Positions 1 through 7,900 of a stretch of 9,111 nt of DNA are shown piece by piece. The notes under the pieces are model-generated. The model made no database searches, was not told the DNA's origin, and saw nothing but the letters and a program-made list of their open reading frames with translations. Origin of the DNA: Actinotalea sp. (lineage in GTDB: Bacteria > Actinomycetota > Actinomycetes > Actinomycetales > Cellulomonadaceae); NCBI GenBank assembly GCA_014360395.1, contig JACIXM010000456.1, forward strand, positions 1 through 9,111, read 5' to 3'. Each line of letters opens with the position of its first letter. Within the stretch, counting starts at the first letter, position 1. A program made the translations under genes and the position numbers.

Positions 1-31
1 CCGCCCCCGGCCCCGGGAGCAGAATGGTCCG

Positions 32-583
32 GTGAGCGACACGCCCCCGAACCCTGCAGCGACCCCGGCGCCCGGTGCGACGGGAGGCCCGGCCGGTGGG
101 CCGGTCAGCGACGGCGAGGCGCGCGCCGTCGCCGCCTTGGACGCGTCCGGCCTGCGCTACCGGCTCGTGCGGCACGGGCGGGTGCGCAGCCTCGCCGAGG
201 CGGCGGCTGCGCGGAAGGTCAGCCCGTCGCAGGTCGTCAAGACGATGGTCGTGCGGCGCGGGGAGGACGACTACCTCTTCGTCCTCGTCCCCGGCGACCG
301 GCAGATCGCCTGGCCGCGGCTGCGGGAGGTCCTCGGGGTCTCGCGTCTGTCGATGCCCGACGCCGACGTCGCCCGTGAGGTCACCGGGTTCGAGCGCGGC
401 ACGATCACCCCCTTCGGGTCGACCCGGCGGTGGCCGGTCGTCGCGGACGCGCGGGTCCCGGGACGGGCCGTCTCCATCGGCGCGGGGGCGCACGGGGTGG
501 CCGCGACGGTGGACGGCTCGAAGATGGTCCTGGCTCTCGGCGCCACGGTGGCGGACGTCACGGACCCGGAGCCCCAGGACTGA
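32..583 (+). CDS. YbaK/EbsC-family aminoacyl-tRNA deacylase (Cys-tRNA(Pro)/prolyl-tRNA editing type)
   Basis: The 183-residue protein matches the YbaK/aminoacyl-tRNA editing fold, a stand-alone trans-editing domain that hydrolyses mischarged tRNA (Cys-tRNA-Pro in characterised YbaK proteins) in the cytoplasm. Visible family marks are the lysine in VVKTMVV (K70), the equivalent of the conserved substrate-binding Lys; TGFERGTITPFG (118-129); and the glycine-rich SIGAGAHG segment (148-155) followed by DGSKMV. Residues 1-27 are a Pro/Ala/Gly-rich low-complexity tail outside the domain. The start is GTG at 32, with GGGAG at 15-19 as a rather distant Shine-Dalgarno. The ATG at 24 cannot serve, because it reaches a stop after three codons. 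That stop (33-35) overlaps the GTG, so the gene could be coupled to one ending just upstream. Family assignment is firm; exact tRNA specificity (YbaK, ProX or another subgroup) is not decided by sequence alone. Confidence 0.9.
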   Translation: MSDTPPNPAATPAPGATGGPAGGPVSDGEARAVAALDASGLRYRLVRHGRVRSLAEAAAARKVSPSQVVKTMVVRRGEDDYLFVLVPGDRQIAWPRLREVLGVSRLSMPDADVAREVTGFERGTITPFGSTRRWPVVADARVPGRAVSIGAGAHGVAATVDGSKMVLALGATVADVTDPEPQD

Positions 584-586
584 GGA

Positions 587-599
587 GACGCTGAGCGTC
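587..599 (+). terminator. Short hairpin just after the YbaK-type gene, possible weak terminator
   Basis: GACGC (587-591) and GCGTC (595-599) are inverted around TGA, four bases after the stop codon. The stem is only 5 bp, the loop 3 bases, and no T-run follows. It could be a weak terminator or chance in GC-rich DNA. Confidence 0.2.
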
Positions 600-684
600 G
601 TCCCAGGTGAGCGGCCTGTGGAGGGCCTCCCGGCGAGCGCGTGTCGGCGCCCGCGCCTACGCTCCACCGGGCGGCCACGGAACA

Positions 685-700
685 TCCGGGGCCGCCCGGA
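685..700. promoter_or_regulatory. Inverted repeat upstream of the STAS gene, possible operator
   Basis: TCCGGG (685-690) and CCCGGA (695-700) are a perfect 6-bp inverted repeat around GCCG. Two further pairs (C683-G702, A682-T703) appear after one mismatch. It ends 41 bases before the GTG at 742 and could be a regulator site or a 5' leader hairpin. GC-rich inverted repeats of this size also arise by chance here. A TANNNT hexamer (TACGCT, 658-663) lies just upstream but has no recognisable -35 partner. Confidence 0.2.
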
Positions 701-730
701 CGTCTGACCAGGTGGACGACCACCCCCATC

Positions 731-736
731 GAGAGG
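731..736 (+). promoter_or_regulatory. Ribosome binding site that fixes the STAS gene start
   Basis: GAGAGG lies 5 bases before the GTG at 742. It supports this start over in-frame upstream codons such as GTG at 607, whose extra 45 residues would be Arg/Ala/Gly-rich and unlike any STAS N-terminus. Confidence 0.6.
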
Positions 737-741
737 CCTTC

Positions 742-1173
742 GTGACCGACGACGACGCGACGACCGCGCTCAGCACGCCCACCGCGCCCCGGCCGACGGG
801 ACCGGGTGACGAGGTACCGGGGCCGCCGGGCGACGACGTCGGCGGCATCGAGGTCGGCGAGGCAGCGGGACGCGTGCTCGTGCGGATGTGGGGCGAGGTC
901 GACGCCGCGCTGCGCGACCAGGCGAGCCTGGCGATGGTGCAGTGCCTGCAGCGCGGTCTGCCGGTGACGGTCGACGCGCGCGACCTGACCTTCATCGACT
1001 CCTCGGGCCTGGCGTTCGTGCTCCAGCTGCACAAGGTCGGTCACGACGAGGGCCTGCCGCTGGTCCTGCGCGACGCGCCCGACCTGCTCCTGGACCTCCT
1101 GGAGATGGTCGGCATGGCGGACGCGATCGCCCGGGAGTCGACCGACGGCGGCCCCGCGGTCCTCGTGCCCTGA
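742..1173 (+). CDS. STAS-domain protein, anti-sigma-factor-antagonist type
   Basis: From the GTG at 742 this is a 143-residue protein. Residues 1-35 are a Thr/Pro/Gly/Asp-rich, probably disordered tail; residues about 36-135 form a single STAS domain. The diagnostic segment is DARDLTFIDSSGLAFVLQLHK (78-98), where SpoIIAA/RsbV-type proteins carry the serine phosphorylated by their anti-sigma kinase; by analogy S88, the second Ser of DSSGL, is the target. Characterised relatives release a sigma factor by binding an anti-sigma kinase when unphosphorylated. No RsbW-like kinase, sigma factor or PP2C phosphatase lies in the window, so this is an orphan copy and its partner is unknown. The YbaK-type gene 158 bases upstream has no obvious functional link. 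It could instead work in another partner-switching pathway. Confidence 0.85.
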   Translation: MTDDDATTALSTPTAPRPTGPGDEVPGPPGDDVGGIEVGEAAGRVLVRMWGEVDAALRDQASLAMVQCLQRGLPVTVDARDLTFIDSSGLAFVLQLHKVGHDEGLPLVLRDAPDLLLDLLEMVGMADAIARESTDGGPAVLVP

Positions 1174-1211
1174 CTCTTCGCCGCCCGGGCCGGCCCGGCT
1201 GCACCGACGCA

Positions 1212-1247
1212 CCAGGGCCGGCCCCCGGGAGTGGGGGCCGGCCCTGG
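1212..1247. terminator. Bidirectional hairpin terminator between convergent genes
   Basis: A perfect 15-bp stem pairs 1212-1226 with 1233-1247 around a 6-base loop (1227-1232). It begins 39 bases after the STAS stop and lies 7 bases past the peptidase stop on the other strand, so it can serve both genes. Neither side carries a T-run, as is common for terminators in very GC-rich actinobacteria. Stem length, perfect pairing and position make this the clearest RNA structure in the window. Confidence 0.85.
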
Positions 1248-1254
1248 CGCGCTG

Positions 1255-3459
1255 TCAGCCCAGCGTCTCCGGCAGGTCCGGCGCCTCGTGCCCCAGCACG
1301 TGCTGGGCCAGGAACCCGCTGACGACCTGGTACCAGACCTTCGCGTGCTGCGGGGTGAGGATCCAGTGGTTCTCGTCCGGGTACAGCAGGAACCGGTGCG
1401 GGGACCGGCCGCGCTCGTCCGCGGGGAGGCCGGAGGAGGCCAGCAGCTCGTACCAGAGCCGCAGGCCCTCGCCGATCGGCACCCGGTAGTCCTTGTCGCC
1501 GTGGATGACGAGCATCGGCGTGACGATGCGCTCCACGTACCGGTGGGGGGAGTACCGCTCCGCCATCTCCGGCGTCATCTCCCGGCCCCAGTAGTAGGCG
1601 GCGTCCGTCGTCGGCCCGAACTGGTCGAGAGCCCACAGGCTCGCGTGCGTGACGATCGCGTCGAAGCGGTCCGTCTGCCCCGCGACCCAGTTCGCCATGT
1701 ACCCGCCGAACGAGCCGCCCATCGCCGCCGTCCGCGTCGCGTCGACGTCCTCGCGGGCGAGCGCCGCGTCCGTGACCGCCATGAGGTCGGTGTACGGCTC
1801 GGCGCCCCAGCGGCCCCATCCGCGCTGGACGAAGTCCTGCCCGTAGCCGGTCGACAGCGCGGGGTCCGGCAGCAGGACGGCGTACCCCTGGGCCACCATC
1901 AGCCACGGGTTCCAGCGCCAGGACCAGGCGTTCCACGACCCGAGCGGCCCGCCGTGGATCCACAGCAGGAACGGCGCGGGCGTCTCGGCCGAGGCGCCGT
2001 CGGGCAGGGCCAGCCAGCCGCGGACCTCCGTGCCGTCCTCGGCGGTCGTGCGGACCTCGGTGAGGGTGCCGGGCAGCGTCGGCGGCGGCGTCGGCGCGCG
2101 GAGCACCGTCACCGTGCCGCGCTCGCGGTGCTCGTCGGCGACGAGGTGGATCCGCACCGGGTGGGCCGGCGCGAGGTAGGACGAGCGCAGCGCGTAGACG
2201 ACGCTCGCGTCGGGGGCGACCTGAAGGTCCGAGTACGCGGAGTCGTCGTGGGTGAGCTGCTCGACCGTGTCCGCCGCCAGGTCGATGGTGAACACCGGGG
2301 AACGGCCGTCCTGGTCGGCCGTGACGACCAGGCCCGAGCCGTCGGGCAGCCACTGGTGGCCCGTGGTCCACCGGTCCCAGTCCGCGACGAGCTGCCGCGG
2401 CCGCCCGGGCTCCCGGGTCTCGCCCTCCAGCGGCAGGAGGTGCAGGGTCACGCGGGGCGCCTCGTCGGGCGTGGCGAGGGACTCGCGCACGTAGGCGACG
2501 GCGCTCCCGTCGGGGGAGATGACCGGGCGGCCGAGGTCGGCCTCCGGGTCGTCGACGAGCACGGTCCGCTCGGCGGTGTCCAGGTCCAGGCGCACGAGGA
2601 TGCTGCGCTGCACACCGCGCGCGCCCGGCACGACCCAGGTCGAGACGACGAACGTGCCGTCGGGGCTGAAGTCGTACTCGGCCTCCCGCAGCGCGCCGCC
2701 GGGGGCGGGGGTGAGGTCGGAGACCTTGAGGTGCTCGGTGCTGCGGCTGGCGACCTCGACCGACCGGGCGACGTCGTCGCCGGCGGAGAAGTGCCAGCCG
2801 AGCAGGTGGGGCGCCTCCGGGCCCAGGTCGTGGTCCCAGTACCGCACGGGGTAGGCCTCGTGCAGGATCGCGCTGACCTTGGCGTCCTTGCGGGCCTTGC
2901 GCAGCCGCTCGTCGTCGGCACCGTCCTTGGCGCTCGGCAGCATCTGCGTGGTGAAGACGACGGCGTAGGAGGACCGGGCGGTCTTCACCCCGCCCACCCC
3001 GCCGGGCCGGGTCGCGACGATCCGTGCCTCGCCGCCGCCGGCGGGCAGGACCCACAGGGCCGGCTTGTCCAGCGGCTTCTCGGAGTCCTCCGTCGCGTCG
3101 GCGTCCGGGCGGGAGGAGGTGAACAGCAGGTCGCCGTCGGGCGTGAACGCGGCACCGGACTCGCCCTGCGCGCTGCGGGTCAGGCGCCGCGCCGGCCGGG
3201 CGCGCGTGGGGTAGACCTCCCACAGCGCGGTGTGGACCTTCGTCTTGTCGTGGTTGAGCGTGGCGACCTGGGTGACCAGGCGCGAGCCGTCGGGGGACAG
3301 GACCAGGCCGGACATCCGGGGCAGCGCGACGTACTCGTCGAGGTCGTGGAAGGCCGTCCGCAGCCCGGCGAACGGGCCGTCGACGACGGCGCTCGTGCCG
3401 GACGACGTCACCTCGCCGTCGGTGACCAGCCGCAGCCGGTGGTCGTTCTCGGGTGTCAT
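1255..3459 (-). CDS. S9-family (prolyl oligopeptidase-like) serine peptidase, dipeptidyl/acylaminoacyl peptidase type
   Basis: This 734-residue protein has the two-part S9 build. Residues about 35-450 form a beta-propeller, seen as repeated blade motifs (LSPDGSRLV about 54, TPDGDLLFT about 106, SPDGTFVVS about 265, SPDGSAVAYV about 315, LPDGSGLVV about 371). Residues about 460-725 are an alpha/beta-hydrolase. Its catalytic triad is S583 in GGSFGGYM, D657 in HGDKDYRVP and H698 in DENHW, with the oxyanion-hole HGGP at 502-505. Relatives cleave short peptides whose access is gated by the propeller. There is no signal peptide, so the enzyme is probably cytoplasmic, in peptide turnover. Length is normal and nothing is missing. 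The ATG start has a strong AGGAGG 4 bases upstream. The gene stands alone, divergent from sbcD and convergent with the STAS gene. Whether it prefers N-acylated, dipeptidyl or prolyl substrates cannot be read from sequence. Confidence 0.93.
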   Translation of the reverse strand: MTPENDHRLRLVTDGEVTSSGTSAVVDGPFAGLRTAFHDLDEYVALPRMSGLVLSPDGSRLVTQVATLNHDKTKVHTALWEVYPTRARPARRLTRSAQGESGAAFTPDGDLLFTSSRPDADATEDSEKPLDKPALWVLPAGGGEARIVATRPGGVGGVKTARSSYAVVFTTQMLPSAKDGADDERLRKARKDAKVSAILHEAYPVRYWDHDLGPEAPHLLGWHFSAGDDVARSVEVASRSTEHLKVSDLTPAPGGALREAEYDFSPDGTFVVSTWVVPGARGVQRSILVRLDLDTAERTVLVDDPEADLGRPVISPDGSAVAYVRESLATPDEAPRVTLHLLPLEGETREPGRPRQLVADWDRWTTGHQWLPDGSGLVVTADQDGRSPVFTIDLAADTVEQLTHDDSAYSDLQVAPDASVVYALRSSYLAPAHPVRIHLVADEHRERGTVTVLRAPTPPPTLPGTLTEVRTTAEDGTEVRGWLALPDGASAETPAPFLLWIHGGPLGSWNAWSWRWNPWLMVAQGYAVLLPDPALSTGYGQDFVQRGWGRWGAEPYTDLMAVTDAALAREDVDATRTAAMGGSFGGYMANWVAGQTDRFDAIVTHASLWALDQFGPTTDAAYYWGREMTPEMAERYSPHRYVERIVTPMLVIHGDKDYRVPIGEGLRLWYELLASSGLPADERGRSPHRFLLYPDENHWILTPQHAKVWYQVVSGFLAQHVLGHEAPDLPETLG

Positions 3460-3463
3460 GCGT

Positions 3464-3469
3464 CCTCCT
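3464..3469 (-). promoter_or_regulatory. Strong Shine-Dalgarno of the S9 peptidase gene
   Basis: On the minus strand AGGAGG lies 4 bases before the ATG at 3459. It is the best match to the anti-Shine-Dalgarno sequence seen ahead of any gene here and fixes this start. Confidence 0.75.
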
Positions 3470-3514
3470 GCGTCACGGGCGCCGCGGGGATCTCCCGCCG
3501 CACCCTGCTCCTGG

Positions 3515-3532
3515 CGTGCTCACCGTGCTCAC
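3515..3532. repeat. Perfect 9-bp tandem repeat in the divergent peptidase/sbcD region
   Basis: CGTGCTCAC occurs twice head to tail (3515-3523, 3524-3532), and the second copy runs into CACGTG (3530-3535). It lies 56-73 bases upstream of the peptidase start, where a regulator could bind. No function is known. The rest of 3460-3739 holds the peptidase Shine-Dalgarno, an 8-bp palindrome CGACGTCG at 3581-3588 and the sbcD promoter element; I see no small gene in it. Confidence 0.35.
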
Positions 3533-3726
3533 GTGCCTGCCGCGCCCCCGTCGGCGGCGCACGGTCTCCGGATCGGCCGACGACGTCGCGCCATGACCGG
3601 CCCTGCCGATCTCACCCGGGGATCCTCGCACCGACGGCCGGTTCCGCCCCGGCGCCCGGCGCGGCGTTTCCGGTCCCCGTCCGACGACGACGGCGCGGGC
3701 TCGCCGGTCGTGTCGGTGGGCTCGCC

Positions 3727-3732
3727 TAGGGT
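3727..3732 (+). promoter_or_regulatory. Predicted -10 element for a leaderless sbcD mRNA
   Basis: TAGGGT fits the actinobacterial TANNNT -10 consensus and ends exactly 7 bases before the ATG at 3740, so transcription would begin at or beside the start codon. No Shine-Dalgarno stands at a usable distance. The -35 region is poor. The same layout recurs at 8640-8653. Confidence 0.55.
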
Positions 3733-3739
3733 CGCGGCC

Positions 3740-4960
3740 ATGCGGATCCTGCACACGAGCGACTGGCACCTCGGTCGCACCCTGCACGGGGTCGACCTGC
3801 TCGAGCACCAGGCCGCGTACCTCGACCACCTCGTCGAGCTGGCGGCCGCGGAGGCGGTCGACGCGGTGGTCGTCGCCGGGGACGTGTACGACCGCGCGGT
3901 CCCGCCGGTGGAGGCCGTGACGCTCCTGTCCGACGCGCTCGCGCGCCTCGCGCGGACGACGACGGTCGTCCTCACCCCGGGCAACCACGACTCGGCGGTC
4001 CGTCTCGGCTTCGGCGCGGACCTGCTGCGCCAGGGCGTGCACGTGCGCGCCCGTGTCGCCGACGTCGGCACGCCCGTCGAGCTGGCCGACGACGACGGTC
4101 CGGTGCTCGTGCACGCCCTGCCCTACCTCGACCCCGACGCCACGCGGCACGTGCTGGCCGCGGGCGACCCCACCGTGGCGGCGGGGGAGCCGCTGGCGCG
4201 GTCGCACGAGGCCGTCACGGCCGCGGCACTGCGGCGGGTCCGGGCGGACCTCGCATCCCGCGCCTCGGGCGGTGGGGGCCGACCCCGCAGCGTCGTCATG
4301 GCGCACGCGTTCGTCGTCGGGGGTCAGGCCTCGGAGTCCGAGCGGGACATCCGCGTGGGCGGGGTGGACTCCGTGCCCGCGGGCGTGTTCGCGGGCGTGG
4401 ACTACGTGGCCCTGGGTCACCTCCACGGGCCGCAGCGGATCGCGTTCACGCCCGGTGGCGGTGCGGGTACGGACGGGGGCCCGGACCCGGTCCTGCAGTA
4501 CTCGGGTTCACCGCTGGCGTACTCGTTCTCCGAGCTGCGCCAGCGCAAGGCGACGGTCCTGGTCGACCTGGGGCCGGACGGCGTGCGGTCGACCGAGCTC
4601 GTGCCGGCGCCGGTGCCCCGCCGGCTGGCCGAGGTGACGGGCTCCCTGGAGGACCTCCTCGGGGCGGCCGGTGAGCCGTACCGGCAGGACTGGCTGCGTG
4701 TCGTCGTCACCGATGCCGCGCGCCCGCCGGAGCTGTACGCCCGGGTCAAGGCCCGCTTCCCGCACGCGCTCGTCGTGGAGCACCGCCCGGCGGTCCTGGC
4801 CGAGCGCGCGGGGGCGCAGGTGGTCACGAGTGCCAGCGACCCCCTTCTGGTCGCCGGGGACTTCGTCGAGCACGTCACCGGTGCACCGCCGACGCCGGAG
4901 GAGCTCGCCGTGCTGCGCCGCGCCTACGAGGACGTGCTCGCCGCGGAGCGGAGCGCCTGA
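3740..4960 (+). CDS. sbcD: SbcD exonuclease subunit (Mre11-like nuclease of the SbcCD complex)
   Basis: The 406-residue protein is the Mn-dependent nuclease partner of SbcC. In characterised bacteria SbcCD degrades double-stranded ends, cuts DNA hairpins and removes protein-blocked ends. All calcineurin-like phosphoesterase metal motifs are present in order: DWH (D8, H10), GDVYD (D48), GNHD (81-84), the AH pair (H189) and GHLH (H227, H229). Residues about 300-400 form the C-terminal capping and SbcC-binding part. The reading frame stays open upstream to 3230, but that extension runs antisense through the peptidase gene. The ATG at 3740 begins MRILHTSDWHLG, the classic family N-terminus, and sits 7 bases after a -10-like TAGGGT. 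The gene therefore probably starts a leaderless sbcD-sbcC operon. No actinobacterial SOS box (GAAC-N4-GTTC) is visible upstream, so LexA control is not indicated. Confidence 0.95.
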   Translation: MRILHTSDWHLGRTLHGVDLLEHQAAYLDHLVELAAAEAVDAVVVAGDVYDRAVPPVEAVTLLSDALARLARTTTVVLTPGNHDSAVRLGFGADLLRQGVHVRARVADVGTPVELADDDGPVLVHALPYLDPDATRHVLAAGDPTVAAGEPLARSHEAVTAAALRRVRADLASRASGGGGRPRSVVMAHAFVVGGQASESERDIRVGGVDSVPAGVFAGVDYVALGHLHGPQRIAFTPGGGAGTDGGPDPVLQYSGSPLAYSFSELRQRKATVLVDLGPDGVRSTELVPAPVPRRLAEVTGSLEDLLGAAGEPYRQDWLRVVVTDAARPPELYARVKARFPHALVVEHRPAVLAERAGAQVVTSASDPLLVAGDFVEHVTGAPPTPEELAVLRRAYEDVLAAERSA

Positions 4961-7900
4961 TGTACCTGCACACGCTGACGTTCCAGGCGGTCGGCCCGTT
5001 CCCGGGCCGGCACACCGTCGACCTCGCTGAGCTCGGCGCGGGCGGCCTCTTCCTGCTGGAGGGCCCGACCGGCTCCGGGAAGTCCACGCTCATCGACATG
5101 ATCGTGTTTGCGCTGTACGGCAAGGTCGCGTCGCGGGACGCGAGCGAGGACCGGCTCCGCTCGGGGCACGCGGCCCCGGACGTGGAGACGTTCGTCGACC
5201 TGGTCCTGGAGACGTCCTCCGGGGTCTACCGCGTCCGCCGCACCCCGGCGTACCAGCGGCCCAAGCAGCGCGGCACGGGGACGACGACGCAGCAGGCCGG
5301 GGTCCGCCTGTGGCGGCTGGCCTCGGCGGACGCCCCGGACACCGGCGAGCTGCTGTCCTCCCGTCTGGACGAGGCCGGCCTGGAGCTGCAGCGGGTCGTG
5401 GGGCTGGACCGGGACCAGTTCGTCCAGACGGTCGTCCTGCCGCAGGGCGAGTTCGCCGCGTTCCTGCGGGCCAAGCCGGAGGACCGGCGCGGCCTGCTCC
5501 AGAAGGTCTTCGGCACCGGGATCTACGAGCAGGTCCAGGTCCGGCTGGAGCGGATGCGCGCGGCGGTCCAGCGGGAGGTCGAGGAGGCGCTCGACCGGGT
5601 CCGGCAGGCGACCGCGGCCTTCAGCGGTGCCGCGGGCCTGGACGAGGACGCGGCGATCGAGCTGACCGAGCTCGCCGGGAGCAGCCTCGTGGGGGAGCGG
5701 CCCGAGGTCGAGCAGCGCGCCACCGAGCACGCGGACGCGCTCGCGGCCGCGGCCGCCGCGGCCGACGCCGTCGCCGCCGAGACTCGCGAGCGGTGCGCCC
5801 GCACGCAGCAGGCGCTCGACGACGCCCGCGCCCTCGCCGCCGCGCTGGAGCTCCGAGCGCGCCTGCGCCAGGAGCAGGCCGCGCTGGTCGGCCGCACCGA
5901 CGAGGTGGCTGGCTTGCAGGAACGCTGCGCGGCGGCGCGCCGCGCGGCCCAGGTCCTGCCCTACGTCGACGCCCTCACCGAGGCCGACCGCACGCTGGCG
6001 ACCGCGGGCGCCGCCCTGTCCGCCGCCGAGGCGCGCGCGCCGGAGGACCTGCGGGCCGCGGTGGGCACGCACGACGGCGCCGTCGAGGACGCGCTGGTCC
6101 CCGCCCGGGACGCGTGCACGGGCACCCTCGCCGTCCTGGAGCGGCTCGTCGAGCTCGAGCGCGCCCTGCCGCAGCGGCGCGCTGACCTCGCGACCGGGAC
6201 CGCCGCCGCCCAGGCGCTGGACGTCGAGCTCCAGACGCTGGCCACCGACCGCGCCGGGCGACCCGCACGACGTCGGGCGCTGGAGGGCGAGCTGGGGACC
6301 ACCCGCGAGGTGGCCGAGGGGCTGCCCGCGGCCGAGCACGCCGTCGCCCTCGCCGAGGAACGGCTCGCCGCCGCGGACGACGTCGCGGCCCGGGGTGTGG
6401 AGGTCGAACGGTGCGCGGGCGAGCTGGCCCGTGTCGCGCAGGAGGCGGCCGCCGCGGTCGCGGCCGAGGCGACGGTCCGCGCGGCCCGGCTGGCCGGGAT
6501 CGCCGGCGAGCTCGCAGCCGGGCTGCAGGCGGGCGAGCCGTGCGTGGTCTGCGGCGGGACCGAGCACCCCGCGCCCGCGCAGCGCGCACCCGACCACGTG
6601 ACGGCCGAGGAGGTCGAGGCCGCGGAGTCCGCGCGGACCGCGGCCGAGGCGGCGGTCGCCACCGTCTCCGCCCGGCTCGCCGGCCTGCGCGAGCAGCTCC
6701 AGGCGCGGCGGGCGCTGACGGCGGGCCTGGACCAGGCGGCGGCCAAGGCGGCGCTCCTGGGGGCCCAGGACGCCCGCGACCGCGCCCGGGCGGCGGTCCG
6801 CCGGCGCACCGAGCTGGAGCAGGCGGTCGTCCGGCACGAGCAGGAGACCGTCGCCCTCGACCAGCGGGCGGCCGACCTCAGCGCGCGCCTGGCCGCGCAG
6901 CTCGCCCGGGTCGAGGCCCTCCAGGAGACGCTCGCCCGCGACGCCGCCGCGGTGGACGCGGAGCTGGACGGTCGGCCGTCCGTCGCCGAGCGCGTCGAGG
7001 AGGTGCGTGAGCGCGCCGGCCGCGTCGAGGCCTGGCTCGCGGCGGCGTCGGCCGCGCGGACCGCGGCCGCCGGTGCCGACCGGGCCGGGCGTGAGCTGTC
7101 GGCCGCGCTCCAGCGCGCGGGTCTGGACTCGGCCGACGCGGCCCGCACCGCCGCCGTGACGGACGCCGTCCTGGCGGCCTGGACCCGCCAGGTCGAGGAG
7201 CACGGGCGGGACCTGCACCGCGTCCGGGCGGCGCTCGCCGAGCCCGCCCTGCGGGACCTCCCCGAGGACGCCGTCGCGGACGTGACCGGTGCGCAGGAGG
7301 AGCACGCCGTCGCCGACGCCGCGGCGACGCAGGCGACCGCTGCCGCAGCCCGGCTGCGGGACCGTGCCCGGGGGGCGCAGGACGCGCTCGCGCGGCTCCG
7401 CGCCGCCGTCGACGCGGCGGACCGGGTGCGCCGGGAGGCGGTGCCCGTGGTGCGGATGGCAAACCTCGCGGCCGCCTCGGGCTCGGACAACGTCAAGCAG
7501 CTGACACTCGCCACCTACGTGCTCGCGCGCCGGTTCGAGGACGTCGTCGCCGCGGCCAACGGCCGCCTGACGACGATGTCCGCGGGACGGTTCGAGCTCG
7601 TGCGGTCCGAGGAGAAGGAGGCCGTGCGGGCGCGACGGACGGGCCTGGCGATGAAGGTGCTCGACCACCAGACCGGCGGCGAGCGGGACCCCCGGACGCT
7701 CTCGGGCGGGGAGACCTTCTACGTCTCCCTGTGCCTCGCGCTCGGGCTCGCGGACGTCGTGACCGCCGAGGCGGGCGGCACCGAGCTGGGCACGCTCTTC
7801 GTCGACGAGGGGTTCGGCACCCTGGACCCCGAGACGCTCGAGGTGGTCCTGACCGAGCTCAGCCGCCTGCGGGACGGCGGGCGCGTCGTCGGTGTCGTCT

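Noticed and set aside
607..741. Longer STAS protein starting at GTG 607
   Set aside because: The extra 45 residues are Arg/Gly-rich and unlike a STAS N-terminus, while GTG 742 has a well-placed GAGAGG.
1231..3729. 832-codon open frame antisense to the S9 peptidase
   Set aside because: It overlaps a peptidase with an intact catalytic triad, its translation is Arg/Val/Gly-rich without motifs, and it crosses the terminator and promoter regions.
3230..3739. N-terminal extension of sbcD by 170 codons
   Set aside because: It is antisense to the peptidase gene, compositionally unlike SbcD, and the ATG at 3740 begins exactly at the family N-terminus.
5740..5790. GCGGCC-rich simple repeat in sbcC
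   Set aside because: It encodes the Ala-rich coiled coil; the repetition follows from codon bias and is not a separate element.
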